Shown: in pieces, positions 10,120 to 24,500 of the stretch
Numbering within the stretch: the stretch's first letter is position 1
Layout: each line of letters begins with the position of its first letter
Assembly (NCBI RefSeq): GCF_024679245.1
Contig: NC_090178.1
Location: 18,997,713-19,061,712 of the forward strand
From: Pseudorasbora parva
Lineage: Eukaryota > Chordata > Actinopteri > Cypriniformes > Gobionidae
Reading direction: 5' to 3'
Length of the DNA stretch: 64,000 nt
Program-made: the position numbers and the translations under genes
Notes under the pieces: model-generated
Databases searched by the model: none
Told to the model about the DNA's origin: nothing
Seen by the model: only the letters and a program-made list of their open reading frames with translations

Positions 10120-13100
10120 ATGGCGACCTCTTCTAGTTCTGCATATTCAGAATGTAAAACTGGAGATACATTTTGTGGTGAGTAGATTATGCCTGTCAGA
10201 TAAAACAAAGGCATCATCACCATTAGACAACTATACTGTAAAAAATTATTTTGAAAAAAAGTTACCTGGTTGCCTTAAAATGTTGAGTTCATTGAAATTA
10301 AAATTATGAGTTAATACAATGAACATTTTTTGAGATTCGACAACCTTTATTAAAAAATTATTAAAAGATTTTGTAAGCATATTGGGTAATTGTGTGTGTT
10401 TTATTTCTGATGAAGCAGTGAAACATGCCAAATAGTGCTATTTTCATGATTTATCTAATTTTTTATGTGGTTCAGATACAATAATATTTTGAGTTTTTCT
10501 TTATTAAACAAATGTCCTTTATTGTATCAACTCAAATGTTTAATTTCAATAAACTCAAAATTTTAAGGCAACCAGGTTACTTACTTTTTTAAGTTAAACC
10601 AACAAAAACCAACCCTTTTTTTTACAGTGTATGTCACCAAAGTTGTGAGCTAAAACTTCAAACATCTCACCATGTGATCTGCTTCCTCAGAGATCCGAGT
10701 GTATGAACAAGAAGTGATAATCGTACCAGTGTTGTTTTTGATGGGTTTCTTGATCACGCTGGTGTTTCTGCTACTGCTGAGGTTCTGTCCTGAGAAGGTG
10801 GATCGCCTGCAACCTGGCTCCAGTCGAACAACCAGGACTAGGAGAAATTTGCAAGGCATTGATGGTGAGTGTTTTTGCAGATGCAGATATATATATATAA
10901 AACATATTTCTTAATAACATGACATAATGTCTGTACATAATGCAGGGATTAAATGTAATTGCTGCATGCAAACTGTGCTTACGTGTCATAGCAAGGGCGC
11001 AGGAAAATATTTGATGCTGCATTTCAGCACACCTATTTTCTATACAATGAGATTGTTTGCACAAAATGGCATGGGTTTGATTTTCAATTACTTCATTTAA
11101 GTAAACATGAAATTTGACAAACTATCTCTCTCAACCTCTTTCTATCTCCTTTTGTGCAGCTCCGCTGGGTCTGAATGCTCTGGAAGGTGAGCCAATAGCA
11201 TTGGACACTACATCTTACATGACGTTCAACCCTACATCACAAGTTCGAGACTCCCATAGGCTTGACCGTGCCTCCTTAAATGCACACAATGTGGACTTTA
11301 TGGACGGTGGAGGCTCTTTTGGGGCCGCAGCTTCAGCCTTCTCAAAGCCCAGGGAACTTCCACGCCAGCGACTGCCAGAGAACTTCAATGGGGTGTCTCC
11401 TCTGCCAGCATCATACTCTTTAAAGTCAGACGGCTCCGTCTCACTCTATAGGGCTCGTATGGAAAACAGAAATGTGGTTCTGCGTGTACTTAAAGGTATC
11501 TGAGTGGTTTATGACATGATCATAATCTTTGACTGAGATGTTGAATTCCAGTTTCACTCTCCTTTTTTTCGTTCTCATATTCAGATTTACCCAGTAACCA
11601 GGAAAGTCAGTCATTCTTGGGCTTTGCGGCCTTCCTTTCCCAGTTAGGGCCTCACCCCTTCTTGCCAGAGCTTCTGGGAGTAATATCTCTACGGGCTCCT
11701 CTCATTACTGTTGTTGAAGAGATGGAGAACAGAGATCTGCTCGGATTCCTGTGGAGGTGTAGACAGGTGAGAGGTTGGACCAGGATGTTTTATAGTGTGT
11801 GACAGGCTACAGGTCTGTAGGTCACTGATAGTCTTGCGTCGCCAGACATTCAGACTGACGGCAGAAGGCCTCAACTCTTTCGCAGCTTTCATTGGTTGAG
11901 GACCGCCCAAGAGGACGTTAAAATGTAAAGTCCCTGTAATAACAGACTGGCGTGCACCTATGAAGTAGTAAAGAACGATGTGCAAATTTACAGCAACGAT
12001 GGAGCCGTAAATTTCACATACTTTTGAAAATCCAGAGTTTAGTTGATCCTGGTAAGTCAGAGTTCCAATAGAGAGTTTGGCATCATTGTATTTGTTTTCA
12101 GGCGGACCGTTAAAGAACGCAACACAAACCAAATCTGAATAATACAAGAAAAAATAGCAATAAAAAATTTAGTAAATTTAGTAAATTGGTATGGGTCCCT
12201 GCACATGAAAAAATAAGATATTATTAACATGAAATAATAACTTGTTCCCTTATTCAAGTTTAACCGAGGGGTGCTAAAAAATTGGCTTAATGACTTTAAA
12301 GATGTGCTTGCCGTTTTATATTTAAGTTTTAAAATGCTTCCTTTATGTTGTTGTCCTCAAATGTTATTTTGGTATCATGGTATTTTGGTGCAAATTTGTT
12401 TAGTTCCTTGTTTGTTCCATGTGTCGGCTGTTGTTTATGTTTGATTGCAATGTAAAATATGGGTCAAATCAAGTTGAGAATCACTGTTTTTTTTGTGTTT
12501 GACAGGTCTACTGGTACATTAGTAACCAGTGACTAGTCAATTGATTACAAAATAATGTTTATAACAAATAAAGTTAACAAGTAGTTAGCTTAGTTTTTGA
12601 CGATAATAACCCTGTCGCAAACAGGATAATGTCGGACCAGACGGCATATTTCAGATGACAGAGAAAAAGATCTTCACCATGGCCTCTCATGTGTCCTCTG
12701 CACTGGTGAGTAATGTTGGCCAGTTATGGTGTAATTTTATATTTTTGCTCAGTTTCAAGGTCGGATATCATGGCTACACACACATCTTCTCATCTTTTTT
12801 CTTCTCTCTCACTCTGTAGGAATTCCTTCATAGCAAAGATCTTCTCCACTGCAACATCAAGGCTCGTAGCGTATTGGTCAGCAGGATTTGTACTGCAAAA
12901 CTCTGGGGTTTGGGTGATTTGTATGCGAGGACATCAGGAAGTGCTAATCACAGTGAAGATCCTGGAAGAAAAAAGTGGCAGGCTCCCGAGCTATTGGCCA
13001 AGAGACCAGCCACTCCAAAAAGTGATGTGTAAGTAAAAAGCACAATAAATGTCATGAGGAAAAGCAAATTTGAAGTTTTTGATTAAAATGTATGTATTTC

Positions 13101-13679
13101 ATGCTTTTTTCATTTTCTTTTGCAGTTGGTCATTTGGGCTGCTGCTGTATGAAATGGTGACTCTGGGTGAGTCTGCGGTCTGGTTCTTTTGAGATTATTT
13201 AAATACTGATAGAACGGTTAACAAATCTACCTCAAGTTTTTGCTCAGATTTTTTACACTCTTTCCACACTTTCAGGTGAGGCCCCTTTTGCTGAGATCTC
13301 TGCAAAGGAACTTCTACAGTATCATCAGAGAGCCAAAACACTTAAGAAACCAAACAACTGCTCCAACTCACTGTAAACTATTTTTAAATATTGTATTTGT
13401 TATTTATTGTATTTTAATAAACTGTTCATCCAGTGCTTGTTTTGTACATTTAAAATATTCATTTGCTACTGTTTGTTCTCCAGATACTCGATTATCAAAG
13501 CCTGCTGTCAGTGGAAAGAGCACGACCGCCCCTCATTGGCTGAGGTCAGACATAAACTCCAATCTGGAGAGAAGAGTGCCAATGACAGCAGTATTCTCCG
13601 TGTGCCTGAGCCAATCAATCTTGAACAGTATCTGAAAGAGGCGGGATATGCAGAATCCAACAACTACACTGTTTTCTAA
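10120..13679 (+). CDS. styk1: STYK1-like transmembrane pseudokinase, 457 aa
   Basis: Coding exons: 10120-10177, 10691-10864, 11160-11495, 11585-11766, 12625-12705, 12820-13028, 13126-13166, 13276-13372, 13484-13679; all phases agree and total 1374 nt. STYK1/NOK is a single-pass receptor-like protein with a short N-terminus outside and a kinase-fold domain inside, linked to growth and AKT/autophagy signalling in mammals. Seen here: a hydrophobic helix at about residues 28-50 (VIIVPVLFLMGF.. LLLLRF), a low-complexity linker, then a kinase fold from about residue 165 with APE (332-334) and the DVWSFG helix. The three catalytic motifs are altered: the beta-3 Lys position reads VLRVLK (Arg186), HRD reads HCN (287-289), and DFG reads GLG (307-309). 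A pseudokinase is the best reading. Human STYK1 is 422 aa. The start ATG follows an acceptor-like CCACAG, so a 5' non-coding exon is likely. It is convergent with phc1. Confidence 0.88.
10229..10630. mobile_element. MITE in styk1 intron 1
   Basis: Long inverted ends: ACTGTAAAAAA at the left and TTTTTTTTACAGTGT at the right, followed inward by matching GTTACCTGGTTGCCTTAAAA (left) and its reverse complement near 10560-10580. About 400 bp, non-coding. Confidence 0.75.
11812..12150. repeat. Probable dispersed repeat in styk1 intron 4
   Basis: The stretch holds the wording GTCTTGCGTCGCCAGACATT and CAGCTTTCATTGGTTGAGGA, which I associate with a fish DNA-element family. I could not define its ends. 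The ORFs on either strand here are incidental. Confidence 0.35.
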
Positions 13680-14003
13680 ACTCCAGAAGATGGTTCTATA
13701 TACAAAAACATCACATAAAAAACAAAACGATTTTGTTTGTGGTGTACACTAACACTATACAACCAGACATACTGACGTTAAAAAGTAAAGTATTTTAAAG
13801 AAAGCTTACATAAGCCTACTTCTTTAATGTTGCCAAATTTCTTTGATTTTATGTTGTCAAATGACTTTTTTATCGTACAGTAAGATACTATAAAAAAGCT
13901 GATGCTTTGGAAAGTTAGAATTTGAACCAAAAAGATGCAAGTTAACCTTATTTGAAAATTGAGATCCACCGGCCAAAGCATACATATCAGGTCACTCTAT
14001 CAT

Positions 14004-14147
14004 AATAAATGTTGTGGAAGTCACTGGAAAATGACTGGCTACTCTTGGATAATTTGTAAAGCACTATCAAACAAGACTGTTCCGAATAACAGCTTCTATT
14101 CAAGCCAACATTAGGAGTGTTATGTGCTTTATAGAACAGTTCAATAA
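14004..14147 (+). terminator. styk1 poly(A) signals (candidates)
   Basis: AATAAA occurs at 14004-14009 and again at 14142-14147, 325 and 463 nt after the styk1 stop codon. Either could end the transcript. Confidence 0.45.
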
Positions 14148-14537
14148 ATACAATTAAATATAGTAACTTACTTTTTTTTAAATTGACGCGCCAGTCTCAT
14201 CAGAATTAATCAGATTTTGAGTGAACAACTTGACTCACTTCTAGTCACTTGTTTCCACCTACTGGCATAACGATGTAACTGCCGATAAAGTAGGCTAATA
14301 CAGACGGACATTAGCCATACATTTAAAGACATTTATTTAATAATAGCAAATGCAGAAACGGAAAACCTTGCTTTTACACAATATTTATTCAAATTCACTA
14401 AAAATAATTTTTGTAAAATACTAAAATGCGCATTATTCATGAACGAAGCAGTCAATACATTTGTAACAGACAGGAAACATGAACAAAACAAGCCAAACAG
14501 GAAATAAGACTTGAGATGTGAATGTCACAGCACATTC

Positions 14538-16252
14538 TTTATTCATATTTATGCATACAAAGAAACTCAAGTCATATGTTTAGAGCACCTGCACACAGCT
14601 TTCTCAGGTACTCTCTCTCTCTCTCTCTTTTACACACACTCACACTACCTCATCATACTTAGTCTCACGTGCTGCAAGGCTCTCAGGTGAAGCTACTAAT
14701 ACTTGTCTATGAAGCTGGTGAACTGTACCCAAAAGCAATGATGCTATTTTTAATACAAATGAAAAATGTCCTACAACCATCTACTGTAGAAAATAAAGAA
14801 ACATTTTTTTGTTCTAGGATCAATTATCCAAGCACTCCTTCAGTTTGTGATTTTAAAAAATGAAACAATATCTACTTCCATTCAGTAATACTGTGTAGTA
14901 AGAACAGCTCCAGATTTTCCATCTCTCAGTCTCTGAACAATAGGAGTGAAACAGGAATGGACACAGAGAAAGCTGCAGTATGAGATCACTAATGGCTTAA
15001 ATTACCATTTATGTTGCCATAGTGACTGCAGTAGTCACATAATCCACTAAAGTTATTTAGTGTATGGGAATCTAATTGTATTAATTTCCTAAATAGCACA
15101 CCGAAGACAACCGACAATCCCTTAGTCAAGTGCTGATCAACCAAAAACAAAAGATTTTCAAAAGAGAAGCAGTGAAATGATGCTTGGATGATTCTAATTG
15201 GATAAAAAGGGAAGCCCTGGAAAAAGATGCAGCTGTCAGAGGCAACACAATGTTATTTTTAGAAAGGCAACTTATTCACGTCTTTGACACTGATAGTCAA
15301 AAACACTACAGCAATAACATTGATTACTGTCTCTAATATTATTTTCAGTCATACTTTGATTACTAATGTATAAAATAGCCGACAATCACAAAAGGACACA
15401 AACATACTGACCTAAGACCACACATTTACAGTGACCGCAAGAAAACAGACGCAAAACTCACATGCCCATTCGAACAAGTCCCTAATATTATATATGTCGC
15501 ACAATCAAAGTCCAGGACTGAGATGTTCATCTCCAAACAAAGCAATTTAGTAATTTAAAGATTATACATGATCATATTTGTGCTATTTTTCCTTTAGAAT
15601 CACTTCCAATATTCTATCTCAAAGTTTTTGAAAACAGGACAAATAAAGTGAAAACTAGTCAGGTACAATCTAGTCATCGTTGAAAACAATACCATTAATA
15701 ATGTAAAAATAACAAAAATACTAAGGTACACAATTTGCTTGTAAAAGGATAGTTCACCCCAAAGATTAACACTTTGTCACCTCTTACTCACCCTTAAGTC
15801 GTTTCAAACCTGTAAGAGTTTCTTTCTTCTGTTGAACAAAAAAGAAGATATTTTAAAGAATTGTGGTAATCAAACAGTTGACAGTAGCCATTGACTTCCA
15901 TAGTAGGAAAAAAAAATACTATGGAAGTCAATGGCTACCTGGTAACTGTTGGCAACTGTCTGGTTAATAACATGTTTGTGTTCCAAAGAAGAAGAAAACT
16001 ATTACAGGTTTGGAACAACATGAGAGTGAGTAAATGATGACAACATCTTCCTTTCTGGGTGAACTATCCCTTTAATAAGGCCTCACTTATTTTACCCTTC
16101 AGATGACATTCTTTCCTGTTCTTCCCTGTTGTTTTGGTTCATCTTTAGGTCAAATCTATAGTCTTTTCATCTTCATCAGTTTCAATTTCTCAGGCTGGTG
16201 ACGGAAGTATAAAGCTCCAATGCTGCAACTCCTGTTTTTCTTCAACCTTCAT
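14538..16252 (-). other. phc1: phc1 3' untranslated region
   Basis: On the minus strand the region follows the phc1 stop codon. The inferred poly(A) signal is TTTATT on the plus strand at 14538-14543 (AATAAA on minus). It is otherwise non-coding and contains the MITE at 15742-16075. The exact 3' end is an inference. Confidence 0.45.
15742..16075. mobile_element. MITE with GGATAGTTCACCC ends
   Basis: AAAGGATAGTTCACCCC at the left pairs with GGGTGAACTATCCCTTT at the right. The centre is itself palindromic (TTGACTTCCATAGT / ACTATGGAAGTCAA). Related copies occur at 38.0, 45.1, 47.1, 48.9 and 55.5 kb in this window. Confidence 0.85.
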
Positions 16253-18485
16253 TCAATCCCTCAGGCTGTTGATAGACGCGCAGATTTTGAGGGCAGGACC
16301 GAGTTTGATGTTCATAGTGGACATGAGATGCTCTTCTTTGAGAAGCAACAGCGCCTGTCCATCGATCTCCTGTGACAAGAACTGGGATGCCAAGTCCTCG
16401 CAACCTGACGAGATGTCACAATGGAGGAGTACATTAAATTGTATCGTAAATGTACATAAGAATATATCACATGTGGTATCAGAACACTGACCTTGAAGAG
16501 AAGAAATGAACTGACACACTTCCTCCACACTCCAGCGTGCAGCGTTGCCAGATAAGAAGTGATTCTCATCCACTGGGAGGCCACTTGGTGCCGTGTCATC
16601 AAATTGAGGGCCACAGTGGGTTGGTCTTGGGCATGAGAAGGATGAGCTGGGAGAGAGTGAGAAGAAGTCTTCCTCTTCCTCACAGCTGGAGATGTCCTCA
16701 GATCGACTAGATTCTGACCGACACTGTGAAATAGAAATTCATAAAAAAAAGTAATTATTTAAAATCAAGAAGCTGTAAAACCATAAATGTCTCTTATGCT
16801 TACCTCATGCATTTACCTGATCGAAATACAGTAAAAACAATAATAAAGTAAAAATTAGATTTTTTATTTATAATATATTATTTTAATATATTTTGGCACA
16901 ACTGCATTTTCAGCATCATTACTTCAATCCTCAGTGTCACATGATCTTTCAGAAAACATTTTTCTAATATGATAATTTAGTGTTCAAGAAACATTATTTA
17001 TCATTGTTGAAAACTTTGCTGCTTAATATTTTTGTGAAAACTTAGATACATTTATTTCAAGATTCTTTGAAGAATAGAAAGTTTGAAGAATAGCATTTAT
17101 TTGAAATATAAAAGATTTTTAAATGTCTTTACTGTCACTTTTGGACAATTCAATGCATCTTTGCTTAATAAAAGTATTCAATTAAAAAATCAATCAATCA
17201 ATAAAAATAACATACAGACCCAAATGACAATGTCCATTCTCTCACCTTTACGGGAAGATGCCTGCCTGCTATTTTAGCACAGGCAATCTCAGAGCTGCTC
17301 CTGCGTGGACCCCTGCGTCTGGCAATAACATCCTGCACCACAGGGCTCCCTGGTGGCCGTTCTGCACCCTCAAGACCCCTACTAACACGGTAGTGGTTAC
17401 TGCAGCTGACATTGTACCTGAATCAAGTTAATAAGGTTTATTTATAATTAGTTAAAAAAAATTCTATATACATTTTATTTTATTAAAAAGACTTTTCAAA
17501 AGATCTTTTTAACTCTTTTCCCGCCAGCGTAAAAAAAACAAAAAAGGTGCCAGCCACTGCCAGGGCTTTTGATAATTTTCACAAAAATGTAATAGCCCAT
17601 AAAATATTTTGTTGTAAGAGTTAATGCCTTCCTTTTTTATCAACACTTAAATATAGGTACGTTTCATAAAAAAGCTTACATACGATCGCTTGTTTTTTGC
17701 ATCGTCTTCACCTGTGTTTTGATCAAGAGATTCTGTACTCATTCAGAAGATACTTAATAGCGAATAAGAAGAAACATTCCGTGTTTGGCGGGGGAAGAGT
17801 TAAAAGTGGGGTAAGTGCTTTCTGGTAACCGTTGTTGTTATTTCAAATCACCAAAACAAACACGCCCCGACCCCCAAAAGGGTCTTGGCCCTATTTTGAT
17901 AGCTCCGCCCCACACATAAGTGTATGGGACGGCAGTGGCTCAGTGGTTCATGTAGGTTGCCTACAAACCGAAAGGTTGGTGGTTCAATCCCCACCTGACC
18001 AAGTGTCGAGGTGTCCATGAGCAAGACACCTAACCCCAACGAGCAGGCTGGATGGACCTTATATGGCTGACATCACCGTCAGTGTATGAATGGGTGAATG
18101 TGAAAAGCACTTTGGATGACCATAGGGTCTGTTGAAAGTGCTATATAAATGCAGTCCATTTACCATACATAACCCAGGTAACGACTATGGCAGAATCTGT
18201 GCCTTAGTAAAAAAATCTGTGCGTTATTAATCCAAGCCGAATATTCAATGAAAAAGTCAAGTCACCCCTTCCATCACAAAAACATCTCATAAACAACTCA
18301 ATAGTACATGAGCACAACAGTCTAATTAATGAATATATTACAATTATGACCAGATTAGAGTTATAGTGATGACAAAAACACACACCGTTCTCATGACAAC
18401 TCGATAGTACACAAGCACAACAATCCAGCTAATGACATATTACATTTATGACCGGATAAGGTTTATATAGATCATGAAAAGAGGA

Positions 18486-18567
<82 letters not shown>

Positions 18568-21500
18568 GAGTATGCTATCTTACTTGTCGGCAGTGATGCA
18601 AATAATACATTACTTAGTAACGTGTTACTCTAATTTGACTATTTTTTCCAGTAACGAGTAATCTAATGCGTTACTATTTCCAAACCAGTAATCCGATTAA
18701 AGTAACTTATCCAAGTCACTGAGTTACTTTTTTAGTCATTTTCCTTAGTAAAAAATAAAACAATATATTTTTGCTTTCTTCTTGTGTCTTGGGCAGAGAG
18801 TCTTTTTTTCAAGAAATATTTTTTAATTTCAACTTAAAATGTCAGGATATGCATTGTTGACGTTACTGTTAAATAAATTATGTGTGTGTCCAATAAAGAA
18901 ATTGTTGGCAAAAATGGTTTTCATTTCTATGTTGAGGTGGCAGGGGTGTTGTCGGCAACTGCTGAATGTAACTAATAAAATAACTTGTAATCTTACTTAA
19001 TTACTTTTAAAATCAAGTAATATGTAAAGTAACTAAATTACTTTTTAAAGGAGTAATCAGTAATCAGATTACTTTTCAAAGTAACTTTGGCAACACTGCT
19101 TGTTGGACACATTTTGTGAGCTGACGTTTGAAACAGACAGCGAGGAGATTTAGATGCTCCATACGGTGTGGAAATGAACGGGTCTTTATCATCGCTGAAG
19201 TGTGTGACAATACGATGGACAAACAAGCGAACATGACACACAAGCATATTCAAGCAAAAGCCAGCATATATTAGTTCTCTGCTAATGTCCGTCATGTGTG
19301 ACTTGTGTGTTTTGATGACATGCACCGAGCGCTCTCTTCTCACCATCATTATCAGACACACCCCTTATCTGCTGACTGGCTAAAAGTTTGTTATTGGACT
19401 CGGCCCGAGTCCGTTTTGTGAAACGGTTTTGAAATAACACTTACCCCACCTTTAAGAGTCTATCAATGAAGTGGCTTGATTTTGGTCTTACCTCTTGGCA
19501 CAGGTTTTGGAACAGAAGCGCTTTGATCGTCTGAACTGGTTGGCTGGTGCAAACCTTAGACAGTACTCACACTTTAACTCTGTAAACGAAATATAGACAC
19601 GATGAATAACTTAAGAAAGGGAGAGAGAGAATATAAATAATATGTCTCAACAACCTAAAACAGTTTTTCCACAAAGCTGTGAAACACACGACCACTCACT
19701 ATCCGAACGGATGTTCTCTCGGTGTAGTATGGGTGGAACAGCCACAGGAAGCTCTTTCACTAGCCCAGTCACCTGTCAATCAGCAGGAAAAGTTAATGTG
19801 TGTTCTATTCCTGTCGGAGCGCTGGCCATTAATTAATTAATGTTTTAATGCTTTATTATCTTTCTACAGTTTTCTGAAAACACATTTGCCTTTCCATAAA
19901 ACACTAGATTTGTATTAAGCAGGGAGACTCACAGGGAAAGGTTCAGCTCCTTCCTGGATAACAAAGCCCTCTATGAGGTGAGTGAGAACCTGAGGTTTGA
20001 CCACAGCCTGTGGGACAGGTGCTCGATCGCCCTGTCCTCCTCCACGAGGAAGAGGAAGGGAAATAGACAGAGTAGGAGGAGAGGAGAATGCCATCTCTGG
20101 GACTAAATAAGAAAAAGAAAAACAGGGAGAAACAGATTTTTCAGAAGAGCAAAAATGTTAATAAAAAGACAGATGAGAAGAATGAACACTGCTATTCATA
20201 CAGATAATAAATTGAAGTACAGTAGTAACAAATTATAATATAGTGTTTTTAAAGATTAACTTTAACTGAGTGTTGTTAGATCATGGACAAGGTAATCTAA
20301 GTATAAAAATACGAGGGAATTCACTATTGAGCAATTAAATATCAAGTATCAACCATTAAGATGAATAAAAAATTCCGTATACAACCTATACGGAACCGAT
20401 ATATTGTGCATCTGTAATCATGACTGGCTGGTTGTTCATTAAATATTATGTAGGTTAAGATGCAATTTTTTTGTGTGTTTGAAAATACATTTGAACATGT
20501 ATGAATTAAACCTTTAGCCATTAAAATATGCGACCAAAACTTTTTTTTAAGATTTAAAATTTAAAATAACTGTTTTCCGTTTTAATATATTTTGAAATGT
20601 AATCAATTGCTGGATGCAAAGCTGAATTTTCAGCAGCCAGTGCTCAGTGTCACATGATCCTTCCGAAATCATTCTAATATGCTGATTTTGAGCTCCAGAA
20701 ACATTTATTTATAATATTGTTAAAAACAGTTGCGCTGCCATTTTTGTGATAAACGTGATTTTTTTCTCCAGAATTTGTTGATGAATAGAACGTTATTTGA
20801 AGTAGAATTTTGTTTTTTGTAACAAAAAAGCCTTTACTTTTTATTGGTGATCAATTTAATGTGTACTTGCTAAATAAAAATATTCTTTAAATAAAATAAA
20901 AATATTGTACTTACTGACGTCAAACTTTTTCAACGGTAGTGTATAATTTTGAGCATTTTAGGGGCTCTACAACTAACAAAAACAGCATTTTGTAACAATG
21001 TATCTCAGGCATACTATTGCTTTCCTATGGCTCACCTGTATCTAATGAGGGAGCTGGAGAAAGAGGAGGGGCGGAGTCTTGCATTAATGGACTTGCATTG
21101 ATGGTCTCGGTTGACATCTCATGGGGTAAATCAGATTCTGATTTCCTTTTTAATGGACCAATCACAGGCTTTGTCTATGAGAGAAGGAAGATCACACAAG
21201 TGTCACAGCATAGACACACCCATGAGGAAATACAATTCACCCATTATCTACTGACCTGAGCTGGTCCAGACTGAACGAACACAGAGTCTGCAGAGATATT
21301 CTGTCCATCCATTGAGTGTGTGACCAAAGCAGAATTGCCTTGACTCAACCCTGCACCCTGATTGGTCTGCATCTGAGACATTGGGAGGGCACTTTGGGCT
21401 GTTTTAAGGCACATGCCGGCTCCGCCCGTTTCAACTGCAGTCATCATAGTAACAACATTGCTAGCTGAGTTACTGACGGGTACGACAGCTGTGGCGTCTT

Positions 21501-24500
21501 GCTGGGCGCAACAGGTCCGAGCCTGGGCCACTGCTAATGCCTGGGAGTTTCCCAATGTGCTCTGCCTTGCCCCGACCAGCTGAACTGGGACGTGGGGAGG
21601 ATGATAGCCCCCTGTGGCTTGGCCGTTGTTGGGTGGTGCTGGGAGAATGGGGGGTGGGTGACGAGGGGGCATCTGCACTGGCAGGCGATGCCCCTGAGCC
21701 GTTTTTGGTTGAATGGGCACATGCCCTGTTCCATGACCCAGTTTTTCCGAGCTCAGATTCACTCCCGTCTGCTGGAGTGGCTGCACCACTAACGTCTGGG
21801 CAGTCATGTTGGATTTTGCCACCGTGCCTATCGGATAGCCTTGAGAAGATGTGGGAACATTGGATGTGGGCACCAGGATGTGGGTTACGGTGGCCGCAGC
21901 AGCTGGTACTCCTCGAGCTTGGCACAAGCCAGATTGAGAAAGGAGAAGCTGGGAGAGAGGGAGCGATGGGGAGGGCGAGGAGGACGGAGGGTTGGAGGAA
22001 CCTCCTGCTTGCTGTGGGGTGACAGCGGATTGGTTAGCGCCCTTCACGGTGAGGCCAGACATACCAGGATTGGTGGCGTTGGAGTAGGTTTGCAGTTTGG
22101 TGTTTGCAAGCGGTTGATTCTGTGGTTGGATCTGCTGGGCTGACTGACCAAACTGCTGCTGAGTCTGAGGCTGCTGGTTAAGTGGGAATGAACCTTAAAA
22201 GTCAGAGAAAGATAGAGAAACTACAGTTCATTTCATAGTCAATGCATTTAGAAATGACTGCAGGAGACGCATACATGGAATTTGAAAAGGAAATAATAAC
22301 GATTGATCGTGTGCATTCATTTTTATAGCTAACAAACAAAAACCTTTCCTTTCCTGTGACATGATCAATATTTGTCAATATTTAAATATTATGCAATATT
22401 TTGTCAGATAAGGAAAATAATTTAGTTGGTTGACAAAGTATTCTAAAAAATTAAACAATGATTTGTGATAGAAAAATTCCTCACCACTCGTCTCCTTCCT
22501 GTCTGCAAATTCTGTCTTCACAGTAGCCACCCTTGGAGTGGACACGCAACGCATTGCCAAGTTCTGTACCTAAAAAATGAGACACAAAAGAAATTATGCA
22601 AGAGGAAAAATAATAAAAAGAGTGAAAGGGAGAAGGGTATACCAACATCACAATTGAACAACGATCTCAACACTATGGTCTAATATGAAGGGTTTCCACA
22701 AACCAGTATTTCGTCTTTCAAAACTGACAGTGAAATTCTGTAAAACAGATTTACAGGCAGCAAGAATATATTTGATTTTTAAATCAATCCTTTTCACATT
22801 TCTGGGGTTCAAAGAAACAGATATCATCATAGTTTAGTAAAGTTTAAGCGGAAAACGGGACAGCAAATATCATTTTTCTATTTCCATTTGATACAGTAGC
22901 AAAAGACAAAATCTGTTTTACAGATTGATTACAGTCTTCAGAAGAGAGAAATGTCAAATTTGCCATCTATCCCTCAGCCGTTGTGTTAGAAACACCCTCG
23001 CAGCAGCATTAATTCATTTTTTGACATTTGTTTCACGAATTGAAAATATAAAACACTACTAGATTTGTAATGTTTATAACTGGGGAATGAGATTTCACTG
23101 TCAAAAAAAGAAAAGAAACAGAAACCAAGCAACCAGGAGAATGTCTTGTTGCATGGTGAAGATGTTTAAGAAATAGGAACTACACTACATTGTGCCAGAT
23201 TAGGACAGTTTAGACAAAAATGGCTCAGAAGGCCAAATGTCACACCTGATCATTGTCTGACTGGTTACTTGAGGATGTGGGAGTTGTTTCCTGTTGCATC
23301 TGCTGGGGTTGCTGCTGGGGCTGGGGTTGGGGTTGGGCAACCGTTGCCACAGCAGCTGTCGCTGTACCGCCAGGCATGAAAATGAGCTGAGGGGCGAGAG
23401 GTGTCTTGAGAGAGCGGTTTACCTGTGTGGTGAAAAGACCAGTAAAATTACACCCTTAGGAATATAGAGAGTTTGGATAAACATTATATTAACATTCACC
23501 AGGTAAACAGGTCTGGATTTAGGTGCTTGATTTATGACAAGGCACTTACTCTCAGGTACATCTGACCCTGTCCACCAGAGTTTCCACCTAACAAAACTGA
23601 CTGGCTAAGGGCTGTTGATGTTGCCAAGGTGGCAGGTCCTATTGGACGGGGGTTTGACATGATCCCTCCACCAGAGGTGGTACTTAAGTTCACCTAAAAA
23701 AAGCACATAATAGATAAGCTTTTATTTATTTAATAAAACATTCCAAAATGATCATCAAAAGCATTAGAGGATTAGTTCACTTTAAAATGAAAATAAGCCC
23801 ATGATTTACTCTCCCTCAAGCCATCCTATTTGTATATGACATTCTTCTTTCTGATAAACTCAGTCAGAGTGATATTAATAAATATCCTGATGCTTCCAAG
23901 CTTTATAATGGCTGTGAAAGGGGCTCACAAGTTTGAAGCTCAAAAAAGTGCATCCATCCATCCATCATAAAAATACTCCACAACACATCCCCGGCTCCGA
24001 GGGGTTAATGAAGGCCTTTTAAAGCAAATCCATGGGTTTTTGTAAGAAAAATATCCATATTTAAAACTTTCCGCCAGACTGCGTTCTATATACAACTTGC
24101 GCAGAAAGCGCAATGCCTCTCGCAGTTCAAAGAGCCTATGTTACGTCTTACGTTTCATCAGTTACGCTTTTTCCATAAGCTAAATATGGAAGGTGATCAG
24201 GCGGAAGCTAAATATTTCACTTTATAACGTGTTAAATATGGATTCCCATACACTGCCATTATAAAGCTTAGAAACATCAGGATATTTATTAATAGATAGA
24301 AAAATGTCTTATGCACCAAGGATGCCTTGAGGGTGAGTAAATCATTTTAAAGTCCCAGTGAACCGCAAGTAGCAGGTTTTCTTCAGTGCTGTGACGTATT
24401 TCCCAGTGAAACGGAATATTAAATAGAGGGCAGGGTTTTTTACTTCAGCGCTCCCCCTCTCCATCTCACGCTCATAGCAGTCTAACGGTTGGAAGGGAGT

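Noticed and set aside
17930..18170. Possible tRNA gene
   Set aside because: The A and B boxes sit in the head of a SINE with a long body and retroposon tail. No cloverleaf with a proper anticodon stem was found. The same applies to 41512-41668.
21470..22143. Several overlapping ORFs on both strands over the large phc1 exon
   Set aside because: Out-of-frame shadows of the GC-rich phc1 exon 22193-21256, whose frame is fixed by splice phases on both sides.
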